Below, piece by piece: positions 8,817 to 16,522 of a stretch of 64,000 nt of DNA. Where the stretch lies: positions 62,001-126,000 of the forward strand of contig CAWEQO010000012.1 of NCBI GenBank assembly GCA_963811225.1, written 5' to 3'. Origin of the DNA: CAWEQO01 sp963811225 (lineage in GTDB: Bacteria > Chloroflexota > Anaerolineae > Anaerolineales > Anaerolineaceae). Made by a program: the position numbers and the translations under genes. The notes under the pieces are model-generated. The model was not told the DNA's origin. It worked only from the letters and a program-made list of their open reading frames with translations, and made no database searches. Every line of letters begins with the position of its first letter. Position 1 is the first letter of the stretch.

Positions 8817-9182
8817 ATGGGCAAATACACATCGAACATCAGCCGTACACAAGCCCCTCCCGACCGAGAGGTTCATCCGATCTGGCGAGGCATCGGATTG
8901 TTCTTGATGGTGCTGACGCCTTTCATGGCCTATATGAGCACCCTGATATTGATTGAGCAAAACCAGATCAATGGCTGGATTGCGATCCCAAAGGATATGC
9001 TCTCTCCGGTGGTAGAGCCGATGCTGTATGTCAAGATCGGGTTAACACTGGTGTTGACGGTGATTCTGTTTGGCGTGGTCCAGTTGATTGCGTTCATTTT
9101 TTACAGCATGTTCGCTCCGCCGCGCTATGGCCCATTGGATGCGCCGCCGATCGATAAGAACCCGCGGCATTACAAACGCTAG
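8817..9182 (+). CDS. Small two-helix membrane protein in the molybdenum hydroxylase operon
   Basis: I do not recognise a named family. The 121-residue protein has a polar N-terminus, a hydrophobic segment at about residues 25-47 (GIGLFLMVLTPFMAYMS), and a second at about 73-98 (IGLTLVLTVILFGVVQLIA). A short tail with a proline-rich stretch, PPRYGPLDAPPIDKN, follows. It starts three bases after the FAD/[2Fe-2S] gene and precedes the molybdopterin subunit gene, so it is probably expressed with the enzyme. A role in tethering the hydroxylase to the membrane or coupling it to the quinone pool is plausible but is only inference from position. Confidence 0.75.
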   Translation: MGKYTSNISRTQAPPDREVHPIWRGIGLFLMVLTPFMAYMSTLILIEQNQINGWIAIPKDMLSPVVEPMLYVKIGLTLVLTVILFGVVQLIAFIFYSMFAPPRYGPLDAPPIDKNPRHYKR

Positions 9183-9256
9183 GTTGAATTGCCGCGCGGA
9201 TCCAAAATGATGACCGGTGGGTTTGTGCGGGAGCGGCTCCGCAAACTTTAGAAAAA

Positions 9257-9333
9257 CGATCCGGGAAATCGGAGTGGATGCTGCAGTGGAGTGCAGCGCT
9301 CCACTGCAGCATCCACTCCGATTTCCCGGATCG
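9257..9333. repeat. Perfect 35-bp palindrome before the molybdopterin subunit gene
   Basis: Arms 9257-9291 and 9299-9333 are exact reverse complements over 35 bases, around a 7-base centre (9292-9298). The repeat ends about 8 bases before the GGAGGA ribosome site of the gene at 9352. There is no T-run after it, and the genes on both sides run in the same direction, so it is not a normal terminator. In RNA it would form a very stable hairpin just ahead of the start region. Confidence 0.9.
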
Positions 9334-9351
9334 AGTCTCAGGAGGAAATTA

Positions 9352-11574
9352 ATGACGTATGTAGGTGAAAAAGTACAGCGGATCGATGCGGCCGGAAAGG
9401 TGAAGGGCGAGGCGCTTTACCCAGGCGACTACAACCTGCCTGGTCAGATCTATATGAAAATCCTATTCGCCGGGCGGCCGCACGCCGTTATTCGCAGCAT
9501 CGACACTTCGAAAGCAGAGGTCATGGAAGGCGTCATCGCTGTGTTCACCGCCAAAGATGTGCCGATGAACGAATATGGGTTGATCCAGCCCGATCAACCG
9601 GTGCTGTGTGGGCCGGGCTCCTCCCAGCCACACGCCGACCGGGTGCGTTTTATCGGCGACCAGGTGGCGCTGGTGGTGGCTGAGAGCGAGGCCATCGCTG
9701 CCAAAGCCCGGGACGCAATTGAAGTGGATTACGAAGACCTGCCGGTGGTGAGCGACCCGATCGAGGCGATGAAAGCAGACGCCACGTTACTGCATCCCGA
9801 TACCGGCTCGAACGTTTTCACCCGCTACCGCATCCGTCACGGAGACATCGAGGACGGCTTTGCCAAGGCGAAGGTGATCGTCGAGGGCGAATACCATACA
9901 CCGGTCCAGGAACACGCTTACCTGCAGCCAGAAGCCGGCATTAGCTACATCGACGAGGAAGGCCGGATCACCGTGGTGGTGGCCGGGCAGTTTGCTCACG
10001 AAGACCAGGAACAGATCGCGCATGCTTTGCACCTGCCGCTGGAAAAGATCCGGGTCATTTACCCGGCCATCGGTGGGGCCTTCGGCGGCCGTGAGGATAT
10101 GTCTGTGCAGATCGTGCTGGCCTTGGCAACCTGGAGACTGCACCAGCGCGGCATCGACCGCCCGATCAAGATCATCTGGAGCCGGGAGGAGTTGATCATC
10201 GGCCATCACAAGCGCCACGCTTACACCATCAAAGCCCGCTGGGGCGCTTCCTCTTCCGGAAAAGTGGTCGCAGCCGAGGTAGAGGTGATTGCCGACGGCG
10301 GCGCTTACGTGTACACCTCAAACAAGGTGCTGGGCAACGCCACCATGATGTGCACCGGGCCGTATGAGATCCCCAACGTCAACGTCGATTCGTATGCGGT
10401 CTATACCAACAACATCCCCGGCGGCGCTTTCCGTGGCTTCGGCGGCCCGCAAGGCGCTTTTGCCGCCGAGCTGCAGATGGACAAATTGGCCGAGAAGCTG
10501 GGCATCGACCCGGTGGAAATGCGCACGCGCAACCTGCTGACCGAGGGCAAGCTGCTTTCCGTCGGCACGCCGCTGCCCACGGGCGTCAGCATTCTACAGG
10601 TGGCCGAGGCATGCGCTAAAGCCGCCGGATGGGAGCGCTCGGAGCAAGGCTGGTTCTATCCAGGCAAATTCGGGATGAATACCGACAAGCCGCACGTCAA
10701 GCGCGGCATCGGCTTTGCCTGCGCCTATAAGAACGTCGGTTTCTCGTTTGGCGCTCCAGAACAGTCCTGGGCCACAATCGAGCTCAAGGGCGGCGCACAG
10801 ATCGAAGAGGCGTTCGTCCATCATGCAGGCGCAGATGTCGGCCAGGGCGCCCACACCGTCATGGCGCAGATGGCCGCCGAAGCGTTGAACATCCCGATTG
10901 AAAAGGTGCGCATGGTGGTGTCTGATACCGCCACGAGCGATAACTCGGGCAGTTCCTCTGCCTCGCGCATGACCTTCATGGCGGGCAACTCCATTCGCGG
11001 CGCGGCCGAGATGGCCCTGAAAAAGTGGAAGGCCGAAGAGCGCCCGGCAGTCGCTAGATACCAGTACCGCCCGCCGCGCACCACACCGCTCGACCCGGAA
11101 ACCGGCAAATCGGAGCCGAACTTCTCGTATGGCTACGTGGCCGAGGCGGTGGAAGTGGAAGTGGACACCGAAACCGGCCAGGTGGAGATCATCAACGTGG
11201 TCTGCGCCGACGACGTCGGCAAAGCGGTCAATCCACGGCTGCTGATGGGGCAGGTGCAGGGCGCGATTGTTCAGGCGGCCGGGTACTCGCTGTTGGAGAA
11301 TTTCGTCCAGAAGGATGGAGAAACGCTGACCCGCTACCTGTCCACCTATCTAATCCCGACCATCAAGGACATCCCCGGCAACGTGGACGCCTTGATCCTG
11401 GAATACCCGGATCCGGTTGGCCCCTGGGGAGCACGCGGTATGGGCGAAATGCCCTTCTTGCCCCTGGCTCCAGCCATTGCGGCCGCGATCCATTCCGCAA
11501 CAGGCGTGTGGTTCAATCAGTTTCCTTTCATCCCTGAGCGCGTTCTTACCGGACTTAGCGGTTCGAGCGATTGA
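9352..11574 (+). CDS. Molybdopterin-binding subunit of the second xanthine dehydrogenase-family hydroxylase
   Basis: The 740-residue protein is a CoxL/XdhA-type catalytic subunit. Motifs in order are VQRIDAAGKVKGEALYPGD, DRVRFIGDQVALVVAE, AIGGAFGGRED near residue 240, NNIPGGAFRGFGGPQ near 355, and GARGMGEMPF near 697. The Glu in the last motif matches the usual catalytic base in G-x-R-G-x-G-E. Together with the FAD/[2Fe-2S] fusion at 7401 it makes a complete enzyme that hydroxylates a carbon with water-derived oxygen. ATG 9352 is chosen because of GGAGGAAAT just upstream; a longer frame from 9217 would translate the palindrome. The substrate is unknown. Lack of the CoxL active-site AYRCSFR-type motif argues against aerobic CO dehydrogenase. 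Confidence 0.88.
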   Translation: MTYVGEKVQRIDAAGKVKGEALYPGDYNLPGQIYMKILFAGRPHAVIRSIDTSKAEVMEGVIAVFTAKDVPMNEYGLIQPDQPVLCGPGSSQPHADRVRFIGDQVALVVAESEAIAAKARDAIEVDYEDLPVVSDPIEAMKADATLLHPDTGSNVFTRYRIRHGDIEDGFAKAKVIVEGEYHTPVQEHAYLQPEAGISYIDEEGRITVVVAGQFAHEDQEQIAHALHLPLEKIRVIYPAIGGAFGGREDMSVQIVLALATWRLHQRGIDRPIKIIWSREELIIGHHKRHAYTIKARWGASSSGKVVAAEVEVIADGGAYVYTSNKVLGNATMMCTGPYEIPNVNVDSYAVYTNNIPGGAFRGFGGPQGAFAAELQMDKLAEKLGIDPVEMRTRNLLTEGKLLSVGTPLPTGVSILQVAEACAKAAGWERSEQGWFYPGKFGMNTDKPHVKRGIGFACAYKNVGFSFGAPEQSWATIELKGGAQIEEAFVHHAGADVGQGAHTVMAQMAAEALNIPIEKVRMVVSDTATSDNSGSSSASRMTFMAGNSIRGAAEMALKKWKAEERPAVARYQYRPPRTTPLDPETGKSEPNFSYGYVAEAVEVEVDTETGQVEIINVVCADDVGKAVNPRLLMGQVQGAIVQAAGYSLLENFVQKDGETLTRYLSTYLIPTIKDIPGNVDALILEYPDPVGPWGARGMGEMPFLPLAPAIAAAIHSATGVWFNQFPFIPERVLTGLSGSSD

Positions 11575-11622
11575 TTTCCAAACCGGACCTTCCGGTCGGT
11601 TCGGGAACAAAGAGGTTTCATC

Positions 11623-12429
11623 ATGTCAGTTCTGGTCTTAATTCGAGGTGGTGGCGACCTGGCCAGTGGGGCCGCCATCCGCTTGCACCGCGCGGGCTTC
11701 CAAGTGGTTGTGGCTGAGCTGCCGCAGCCACTGGTTGTGCGCCGTTCTGTCTCGTTCGCCGACGCGATCTATCGAAAGGAAATCCGCATTGAAGAAGTGC
11801 CTGCCCGCATGGCACGCTGCAAAGACGTGCCCAAGTTGATTGCGCAGGGCTACATCCCGGTCTTGAGCGATCCGAAGCTGGAGTGCCGCAAGACGCTCAA
11901 TCCAGACGTGATCGTGGACGGCCGCATGACGAAAGCGCCGCCCGATATCGAACTCGGCGCGGCGAAACTGGTGATCGGGCTTGGCCCAGGTTTTACCGCC
12001 GGTGTGGACTGTGATGCCGTAGTTGAGACGATACGCGGCCATTTCCTGGGGAGGGTGTACTGGCAGGGCACGGCCCAGCCGGACACCGGGCTGCCCGAAG
12101 CGGTGGCCAACCACCAGGCGGACCGCGTGCTGCGCGCGCCGGCAGACGGTATCCTGCAAACCTACTTCGAGATCGGCGACTCGATCCCGGAAGGTGTGGT
12201 GATTGCTGAAGTAGGCGGCCAGCCGGTGCGAGCCCGTTTCACGGGCATGCTGCGCGGCTTGCTCAAGAGCGGCTTGACCATCAAGAGCGGCACCAAGATC
12301 GGCGATCTGGATCCGCGCACCGACATGCGCCTGCACGAGCACGTATCGGATAAAGCTCTGGCGGTCGGTGGCGGCGTGATTGAAGCCATCCTCTCGAAAC
12401 CGGAACTGCGCAGCAAGTTGTGCGAGTAA
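11623..12429 (+). CDS. yqeB: YqeB (EF2563-type), selenium-dependent molybdenum hydroxylase system protein
   Basis: This 268-residue protein matches the EF2563/YqeB family. It starts LVLIRGGGDLASGAAIRLHRAG, a Rossmann-like opening, then has VVAELPQPLVVRRSVSFADA, VIVDGRMTK, and a C-terminal biotin-like lobe (VLRAPADGILQ, then GDSIPEGVVIAEVGG). The family is found almost only next to selenium-dependent molybdenum hydroxylases and is thought to help make or insert the labile selenium cofactor; its biochemistry is not settled. It follows the second hydroxylase and precedes the YqeC-MocA fusion, the usual neighbourhood. ATG 11623 has AGAGG about 8 bases upstream. Confidence 0.88.
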   Translation: MSVLVLIRGGGDLASGAAIRLHRAGFQVVVAELPQPLVVRRSVSFADAIYRKEIRIEEVPARMARCKDVPKLIAQGYIPVLSDPKLECRKTLNPDVIVDGRMTKAPPDIELGAAKLVIGLGPGFTAGVDCDAVVETIRGHFLGRVYWQGTAQPDTGLPEAVANHQADRVLRAPADGILQTYFEIGDSIPEGVVIAEVGGQPVRARFTGMLRGLLKSGLTIKSGTKIGDLDPRTDMRLHEHVSDKALAVGGGVIEAILSKPELRSKLCE

Positions 12430-12436
12430 CCCGCAT

Positions 12437-13780
12437 ATGATCTTGCGCCAGGCCTTGCGAGCGAATCAAGACGTGCAGGCTGCCTTCGTTGGAGCGGGCG
12501 GGAAAACCACGGCCATGTTCCAACTGGCGCGCCAGTTCGAACCCCCGGTGCTGGTCAGCGCCAGCACGCACCTGACCGTCGAACAGCTATCCCTGGCGGA
12601 CCGTCACGTGACGGTCCGTTCGCCTGCGGATGTACGGTCCGCGTTGGAGGATTTGCCCGATCTGGTGGTAGGTTTCACCGGCCCAGCCGGAACGGACGGG
12701 CGCACCGGCGGCCTGGATCGAGCCAGTCTATACATCTTGCACGAATACGCCCGCCAACACCACATTCCCCTGCTGTTCGAGGCCGACGGCTCGCGCCGGC
12801 TGCCGCTTAAAGCCCCGGCCGAGCACGAGCCCGCCATACCCTACTGGACTCATCTGGTCGTGGTGGTTGCAGGGCTGTCGGGCCTAGGCAGGCCGCTTCA
12901 CGAAAATACGATCCATCGACCGGAGCGCTTTGCCCGGATTGCCGAGCTCTCCCCCGGCGACCGGGTCACTCCGGCGGCGGTGGTCGAAGTGCTCTCCTCA
13001 TCCGAGGGTGGGTTGAAGAACATTCCACCTGAAGCGCGCAAGGTCGTGCTGCTGAACCAGGCGGATGGTGAAGCGCTGCAGCGTACCGCCGCCAACATGG
13101 CCGAGCCGCTGCTGGTGTCTTATGATGCCGTTCTGGTAGCGGCGCTGCAAAACGAGGCCGAGCCGGTTGCCCAAGCCATCGAGACCACCGCTGCGATCAT
13201 CCTGGCGGGGGGCGGCTCAGAACGCTTCGGACGGACCAAGTTCCTGCTGGATTGGCATGGCGAGCCCTTCTTGCGCAAGATTGCTCGAACGGCCCTGGAG
13301 GCCAAACTGGACCCGGTCGTGGTGGTGCTGGGAGCCGTGGTGGCCCCGGCGATCGAAAGCTTGCAAGGTCTGTCGGTCGATTATGCGCTGAACCTGAACT
13401 GGCGCGAAGGCCAGAGCACCTCGGTGCACGGTGGGATCACGGCGCTGTCGAAAAACGCCGGCGCCGCTGTGTTCCTGCTGGCCGACCAGCCGCAGGTAAC
13501 GCCCGAGCTGCTGCGGACGTTGGTTGACGCCCACAATCGCAGCCTGTCGCCGCTGGTGGCGCCGTTTGTCGGCGATCGGCGCGCCAACCCGGTGCTGTTC
13601 GACCGGGTCACCTTCGACGACCTGCTGGCGCTGCAAGGCGACATCGGTGGGCGGGCCGTGTTCGAGAAGCACGCAATGCAGCGTTTGCCCTGGCAGGATG
13701 ACAGCCTGCTGCTGGACGTGGACACTCCAGAGGATTACCAGCAGCTGCTCGAACGGTTTCGAAAGCCGAGGGCAGGTTGA
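12437..13780 (+). CDS. YqeC-MocA fusion: selenium cofactor protein joined to molybdenum cofactor nucleotidyltransferase
   Basis: The 447-residue protein has two domains. Residues 1-240 match YqeC, with a P-loop-like FVGAGGKTT, then VVGFTGPAG, LLFEADGSRRLPLKAPA, and VVAGLSGLGRPL. Residues from about 250 match MocA/MobA nucleotidyltransferases (AAIILAGGGSERFGRTKFLL, VFLLADQPQVTPELL, GDIGGRAVFEKH and LLDVDTPEDYQQLL). MocA attaches CMP to molybdopterin to make the cytosine dinucleotide form used by xanthine dehydrogenase-type enzymes. Fusion of both steps suggests one protein handles cofactor nucleotide addition and selenium loading. ATG 12437 starts 7 bases after yqeB. It overlaps the next gene by four bases. 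Confidence 0.86.
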   Translation: MILRQALRANQDVQAAFVGAGGKTTAMFQLARQFEPPVLVSASTHLTVEQLSLADRHVTVRSPADVRSALEDLPDLVVGFTGPAGTDGRTGGLDRASLYILHEYARQHHIPLLFEADGSRRLPLKAPAEHEPAIPYWTHLVVVVAGLSGLGRPLHENTIHRPERFARIAELSPGDRVTPAAVVEVLSSSEGGLKNIPPEARKVVLLNQADGEALQRTAANMAEPLLVSYDAVLVAALQNEAEPVAQAIETTAAIILAGGGSERFGRTKFLLDWHGEPFLRKIARTALEAKLDPVVVVLGAVVAPAIESLQGLSVDYALNLNWREGQSTSVHGGITALSKNAGAAVFLLADQPQVTPELLRTLVDAHNRSLSPLVAPFVGDRRANPVLFDRVTFDDLLALQGDIGGRAVFEKHAMQRLPWQDDSLLLDVDTPEDYQQLLERFRKPRAG

Positions 13781-14388
13781 GCCCGGCAGCACATGAAAGA
13801 ACCATTTCGGCGGTGGTGCTGGCAGCCGGGTTGTCTCAGCGCATGGGCGAGCCCAAAATGGTGCTGCCCTGGAATGAGGGCACCATCATCGCGCACGTGG
13901 TTCAGACGCTGCAAGCCGGCGACGTGAAGCGCATCACGATTGTGACCGGATTCCGGCGCGAGTTGGTGCAGGCGGCCCTGGCGGGAAAAGCGGTCGATTT
14001 TGCTTATAACGAGCGTTACGCCAATGGGGAAATGCTGATCTCACTACAAACCGGACTGTGCACCCTGTCGGAAGAGATCGACGCAGCGCTGATCGTACTG
14101 GGAGATCAACCCCAGATGCAGCCTGAGACGGTGCGGCAGGTGCTGGAGCGGTATGCGCAGTCTGGCGGCAAACTGGTGGTACCGAGCTACCAGATGCGCC
14201 GCGGCCATCCCTGGCTGGTGGAGCATGAATTATGGCCGGAAATCCTGGCCCTGCGCCAGCCCCAGACCCTGCGTGACTTCATGCAGAGCCACGAAGCGGA
14301 TATCCGCTATTTGAACGTGAATACCCCCACTATTTTTCAGGATGTCGATACACCCGAAGATTATCGACGGTTCAACGAAAGAGAATGA
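13777..14388 (+). CDS. Second MocA-like nucleotidyltransferase
   Basis: The 203-residue protein is a stand-alone MobA-like NTP transferase: AVVLAAGLSQRMGEPKMVLPW at the N-terminus carries the G-x-S-x-R-M-G-x-x-K nucleotide loop, followed by LIVLGDQPQMQPETV, RRGHPWLV and QDVDTPEDYRRF. The family makes the cytosine or guanine dinucleotide form of molybdenum cofactor. It starts at a TTG (13777) that overlaps the stop of the fusion gene; the ATG at 13793 is out of frame. Having both this and the fused MocA domain may mean two cofactor forms or two hydroxylase clients. The last four codons (GAA AGA GAA TGA) form the outer end of the long palindrome at 14377-14452. Confidence 0.85.
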   Translation: MSPAAHERTISAVVLAAGLSQRMGEPKMVLPWNEGTIIAHVVQTLQAGDVKRITIVTGFRRELVQAALAGKAVDFAYNERYANGEMLISLQTGLCTLSEEIDAALIVLGDQPQMQPETVRQVLERYAQSGGKLVVPSYQMRRGHPWLVEHELWPEILALRQPQTLRDFMQSHEADIRYLNVNTPTIFQDVDTPEDYRRFNERE

Positions 14389-14452
14389 GAATAGAGAGTA
14401 GAAAAAGCGCCCGACCGGGCGCTTTTTCTACTCTCTATTCTCATTCTCTTTC
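14377..14452. terminator. 37-bp perfect palindrome, bidirectional terminator between convergent genes
   Basis: Arms 14377-14413 and 14416-14452 are exact reverse complements with a 2-base centre. The core is a classic terminator stem (GCGCCCG/CGGGCGC) flanked by A-runs on the left and T-runs on the right, so it can stop transcription both ways. The arms extend into both coding regions: the last four codons of each gene are the same GAA AGA GAA TGA, so both proteins end in Glu-Arg-Glu. Confidence 0.93.
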
Positions 14453-15196
14453 AGGGGGAAAAGCTGCTTCGACCAGCGCCGGAAGGATGGAACCGGCGGT
14501 ATTGGGGAAGTAATATTTCGCATAGACGGTCAATTGGGTGGTCTCAGGGTTGATTTCTACCAAGGCAGCATGATTGCGCAGAGCCACGAAAGGCAGTGAG
14601 GCAGCCGGCTCGACCAGCGCCGAAGTGCCGACCGAGATAAACAGGTCACAATGCTGGCTGGCGGCTACCGCTTGCTCCAGCGCCTGGCCGGGCATCGCCT
14701 CGCCAAACCAAACCACGTCTGGACGCAGCAATGCACCGCAGTCCGGGCAGCGCGGCAGCTCGCCGTCAATCAGCCGATCGATCACCTTGTTCTCGGCCAC
14801 ACAGCGCATGCGGTGGATGTTGCCATGCAGCTCGATAGCGCCACGGCTGCCTGCGGCCTGATGCAAGCCGTCAATGTTTTGTGTGATCAGGTTGAACTTC
14901 GGAACACGCTGCTCCAGCTCGACCAACGCCCGGTGACCGGGGTTAGGCTCGGCCTGGTTCACCAGTCCGCGCCGCCAGTTGTACCATTCCCAGACCAGCC
15001 TGGGATTTTTCTCGAAGGCTTCAGGGGTGGCCAAATCTTCTGGGCGGTACTGCACCCATAGGCCCGTCTTGGCTTCGCGGAAGGTGGGAATGCCGCTCTC
15101 GGCGGAGATCCCCGCGCCGGTCAGCAAGGTCACGCAGTCCGCTGCGCGCAGATCCTCGATCAATTCTTGCGGGATTTCGATGATGGGCGTATTCAT
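14441..15196 (-). CDS. Sir2-family NAD-dependent protein deacylase (CobB-like)
   Basis: The 251-residue protein shows the sirtuin core: TGAGISAESGIPTFR at 26-40, TQNIDGLH at 105-112, catalytic His124 (ELHGN), and GTSALVEPAA. A Tyr72-x-x-Arg75 pair (WYNWRR) matches the class III (CobB/SIRT5) pocket that accepts succinyl and malonyl lysines. The zinc ribbon looks incomplete: Cys132, Cys150 and Cys153 are present, but the partner expected three residues after Cys132 is Glu. Sirtuins remove acyl groups from lysines using NAD in the cytoplasm. It lies 6 bases downstream of the S41 protease gene and ends inside the shared palindrome. Confidence 0.9.
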   Translation of the reverse strand: MNTPIIEIPQELIEDLRAADCVTLLTGAGISAESGIPTFREAKTGLWVQYRPEDLATPEAFEKNPRLVWEWYNWRRGLVNQAEPNPGHRALVELEQRVPKFNLITQNIDGLHQAAGSRGAIELHGNIHRMRCVAENKVIDRLIDGELPRCPDCGALLRPDVVWFGEAMPGQALEQAVAASQHCDLFISVGTSALVEPAASLPFVALRNHAALVEINPETTQLTVYAKYYFPNTAGSILPALVEAAFPPERE

Positions 15197-15202
15197 AGAG
15201 GG

Positions 15203-16339
15203 CTATTGTAACAAATTTTCTACGGCAGTTTGCAAAATGGCGGCAGATTGAACGTCTTCATCGCTCAGGGGCACGTCCGGCTGCAGGCCCTGACCGGCGC
15301 TGAAGCCGTCCAAGCCAGGCACCCACCAATGCGCGGCGGTAACGTGCAGGCTGGAGTGATCGATCAGGTCGAATACCAGTTGGATCGTGTTCTTGCCGTA
15401 GGTTTGCGTGCCGATCAATTCGGCGCGACCCCTTGCCTGCAGCGCCCCGGCTACGATCTCGGCGGCGCTGGCGGTGCCGTGATTGACCAGCACAACCAGG
15501 GGCAGGTCGGTGAACTGTCCGCGCTTGGATAAGTTGAAGGACTTGACCGGCTTGCCCTTGTACTGCTGCTGGATGACCGTGCCACCGTCCAGGAACAGGC
15601 CTGCCGTCTCGACGCCCGCATCCACCAACCCCCCGGAATTGTTGCGCAGGTCGAGGATGAAGGATGCAGCCCCCTGGGATTGCAGCTCCTGGACGGACGA
15701 GGTGATCTCCTCGGCCGTCGAACCAGCCATCACGTTGACGTGGACAATGCCCACCTGGGGGTGATCCGGCAGCAGGTTGGAGGTAACCGAAGGCAGCGCG
15801 ATCTCCTGGCGCTTGACCGTAACGTTGACCGGGGCGAACGCCGGCGGGTGACCGATGGTCAGCGAGACACTGCGCCCAATCGGGCCGCGGATGGCCGCCT
15901 GGATATCCTCGATGGACGTGCTGACATCGATCGACAAGTCCTCGACCGCCAGCAGCCGGTCGCCATCTCGGACCCCAGCCTCGAATGCGGGCGAGTCAGG
16001 GTAGGGGTACATTAACCAGTTCTGGTCGGTGTCCTGTTCCAGGCGCATACCAATCCCTCCGAACCTGCCTGCCAGTTGATTGGTTTGCAGCTCGGCCTGC
16101 GGCGGCTCGATGAACATGGTGTAAGGCTCGTTGTAGGCTTGCAGCATGCCGCGGATCATGCCGTACTCCAGCTGGCGCTCAGGCGGCAGCTGGAGTATGG
16201 CGTTATCTTCAAGAATTTGATGCGCTTCTCGCAGTACGGCTAAGGGCTGGCGGTTGTCTAACCAGCGCTGAAAAATGATGCCGCCGGAAAAGAACAGCAG
16301 CAGAAGCGATACCTGAAACACGATGAAGTACAGCACCAA
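15203..16339 (-). CDS. S41-family C-terminal processing peptidase with N-terminal membrane anchor
   Basis: The protein has a hydrophobic anchor (residues 2-23), a PDZ domain at about 90-175 (PDSPAFEAGVRDGDRLLAV) and the S41 protease fold. The catalytic Ser291 lies in NHGTASAAEI and Lys316 in TYGKNTIQ, the Ser-Lys dyad of CtpA/Prc enzymes, which trim exported proteins outside the membrane. No in-frame ATG is available: the longest frame starts at TTG 16339 or the next GTG. An out-of-frame ATG at 16364 gives MSLKFKQN, which would join this frame if one base were removed. The real start may therefore be 16364 with a sequence error. It is followed closely by the sirtuin gene. Confidence 0.87.
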   Translation of the reverse strand: MVLYFIVFQVSLLLLFFSGGIIFQRWLDNRQPLAVLREAHQILEDNAILQLPPERQLEYGMIRGMLQAYNEPYTMFIEPPQAELQTNQLAGRFGGIGMRLEQDTDQNWLMYPYPDSPAFEAGVRDGDRLLAVEDLSIDVSTSIEDIQAAIRGPIGRSVSLTIGHPPAFAPVNVTVKRQEIALPSVTSNLLPDHPQVGIVHVNVMAGSTAEEITSSVQELQSQGAASFILDLRNNSGGLVDAGVETAGLFLDGGTVIQQQYKGKPVKSFNLSKRGQFTDLPLVVLVNHGTASAAEIVAGALQARGRAELIGTQTYGKNTIQLVFDLIDHSSLHVTAAHWWVPGLDGFSAGQGLQPDVPLSDEDVQSAAILQTAVENLLQ

Positions 16340-16522
16340 CGTTTTGTTTAAATTTTAAGGACATGAGCGTTTCCATAGAGATGGTTTAGTTAGGGCAGGC
16401 GAATCGCAAATTACGAGTAGAATACCCGGGTATGGATAGTATAATACCGAGAGGCAACTGCCTGGCCGGCTGCCCGGCAGTTGCGCAGCGCAGCACAGCA
16501 ATTCTATCGCAAAGAGGTGGAT

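Noticed and set aside
7383..8960. A 525-codon minus-strand frame opposite the FAD/[2Fe-2S] gene
   Set aside because: It is an antisense shadow; the plus strand has clear FAD and iron-sulfur motifs in the same place.
9217..9351. A longer form of the second molybdopterin subunit starting before the palindrome
   Set aside because: It would translate the palindrome, and a good ribosome site lies just before ATG 9352, where family sequence begins.
9352..11574. Aerobic CO dehydrogenase large subunit
   Set aside because: The AYRCSFR-type active-site loop of true CoxL is not present, so only the wider xanthine dehydrogenase family is called.
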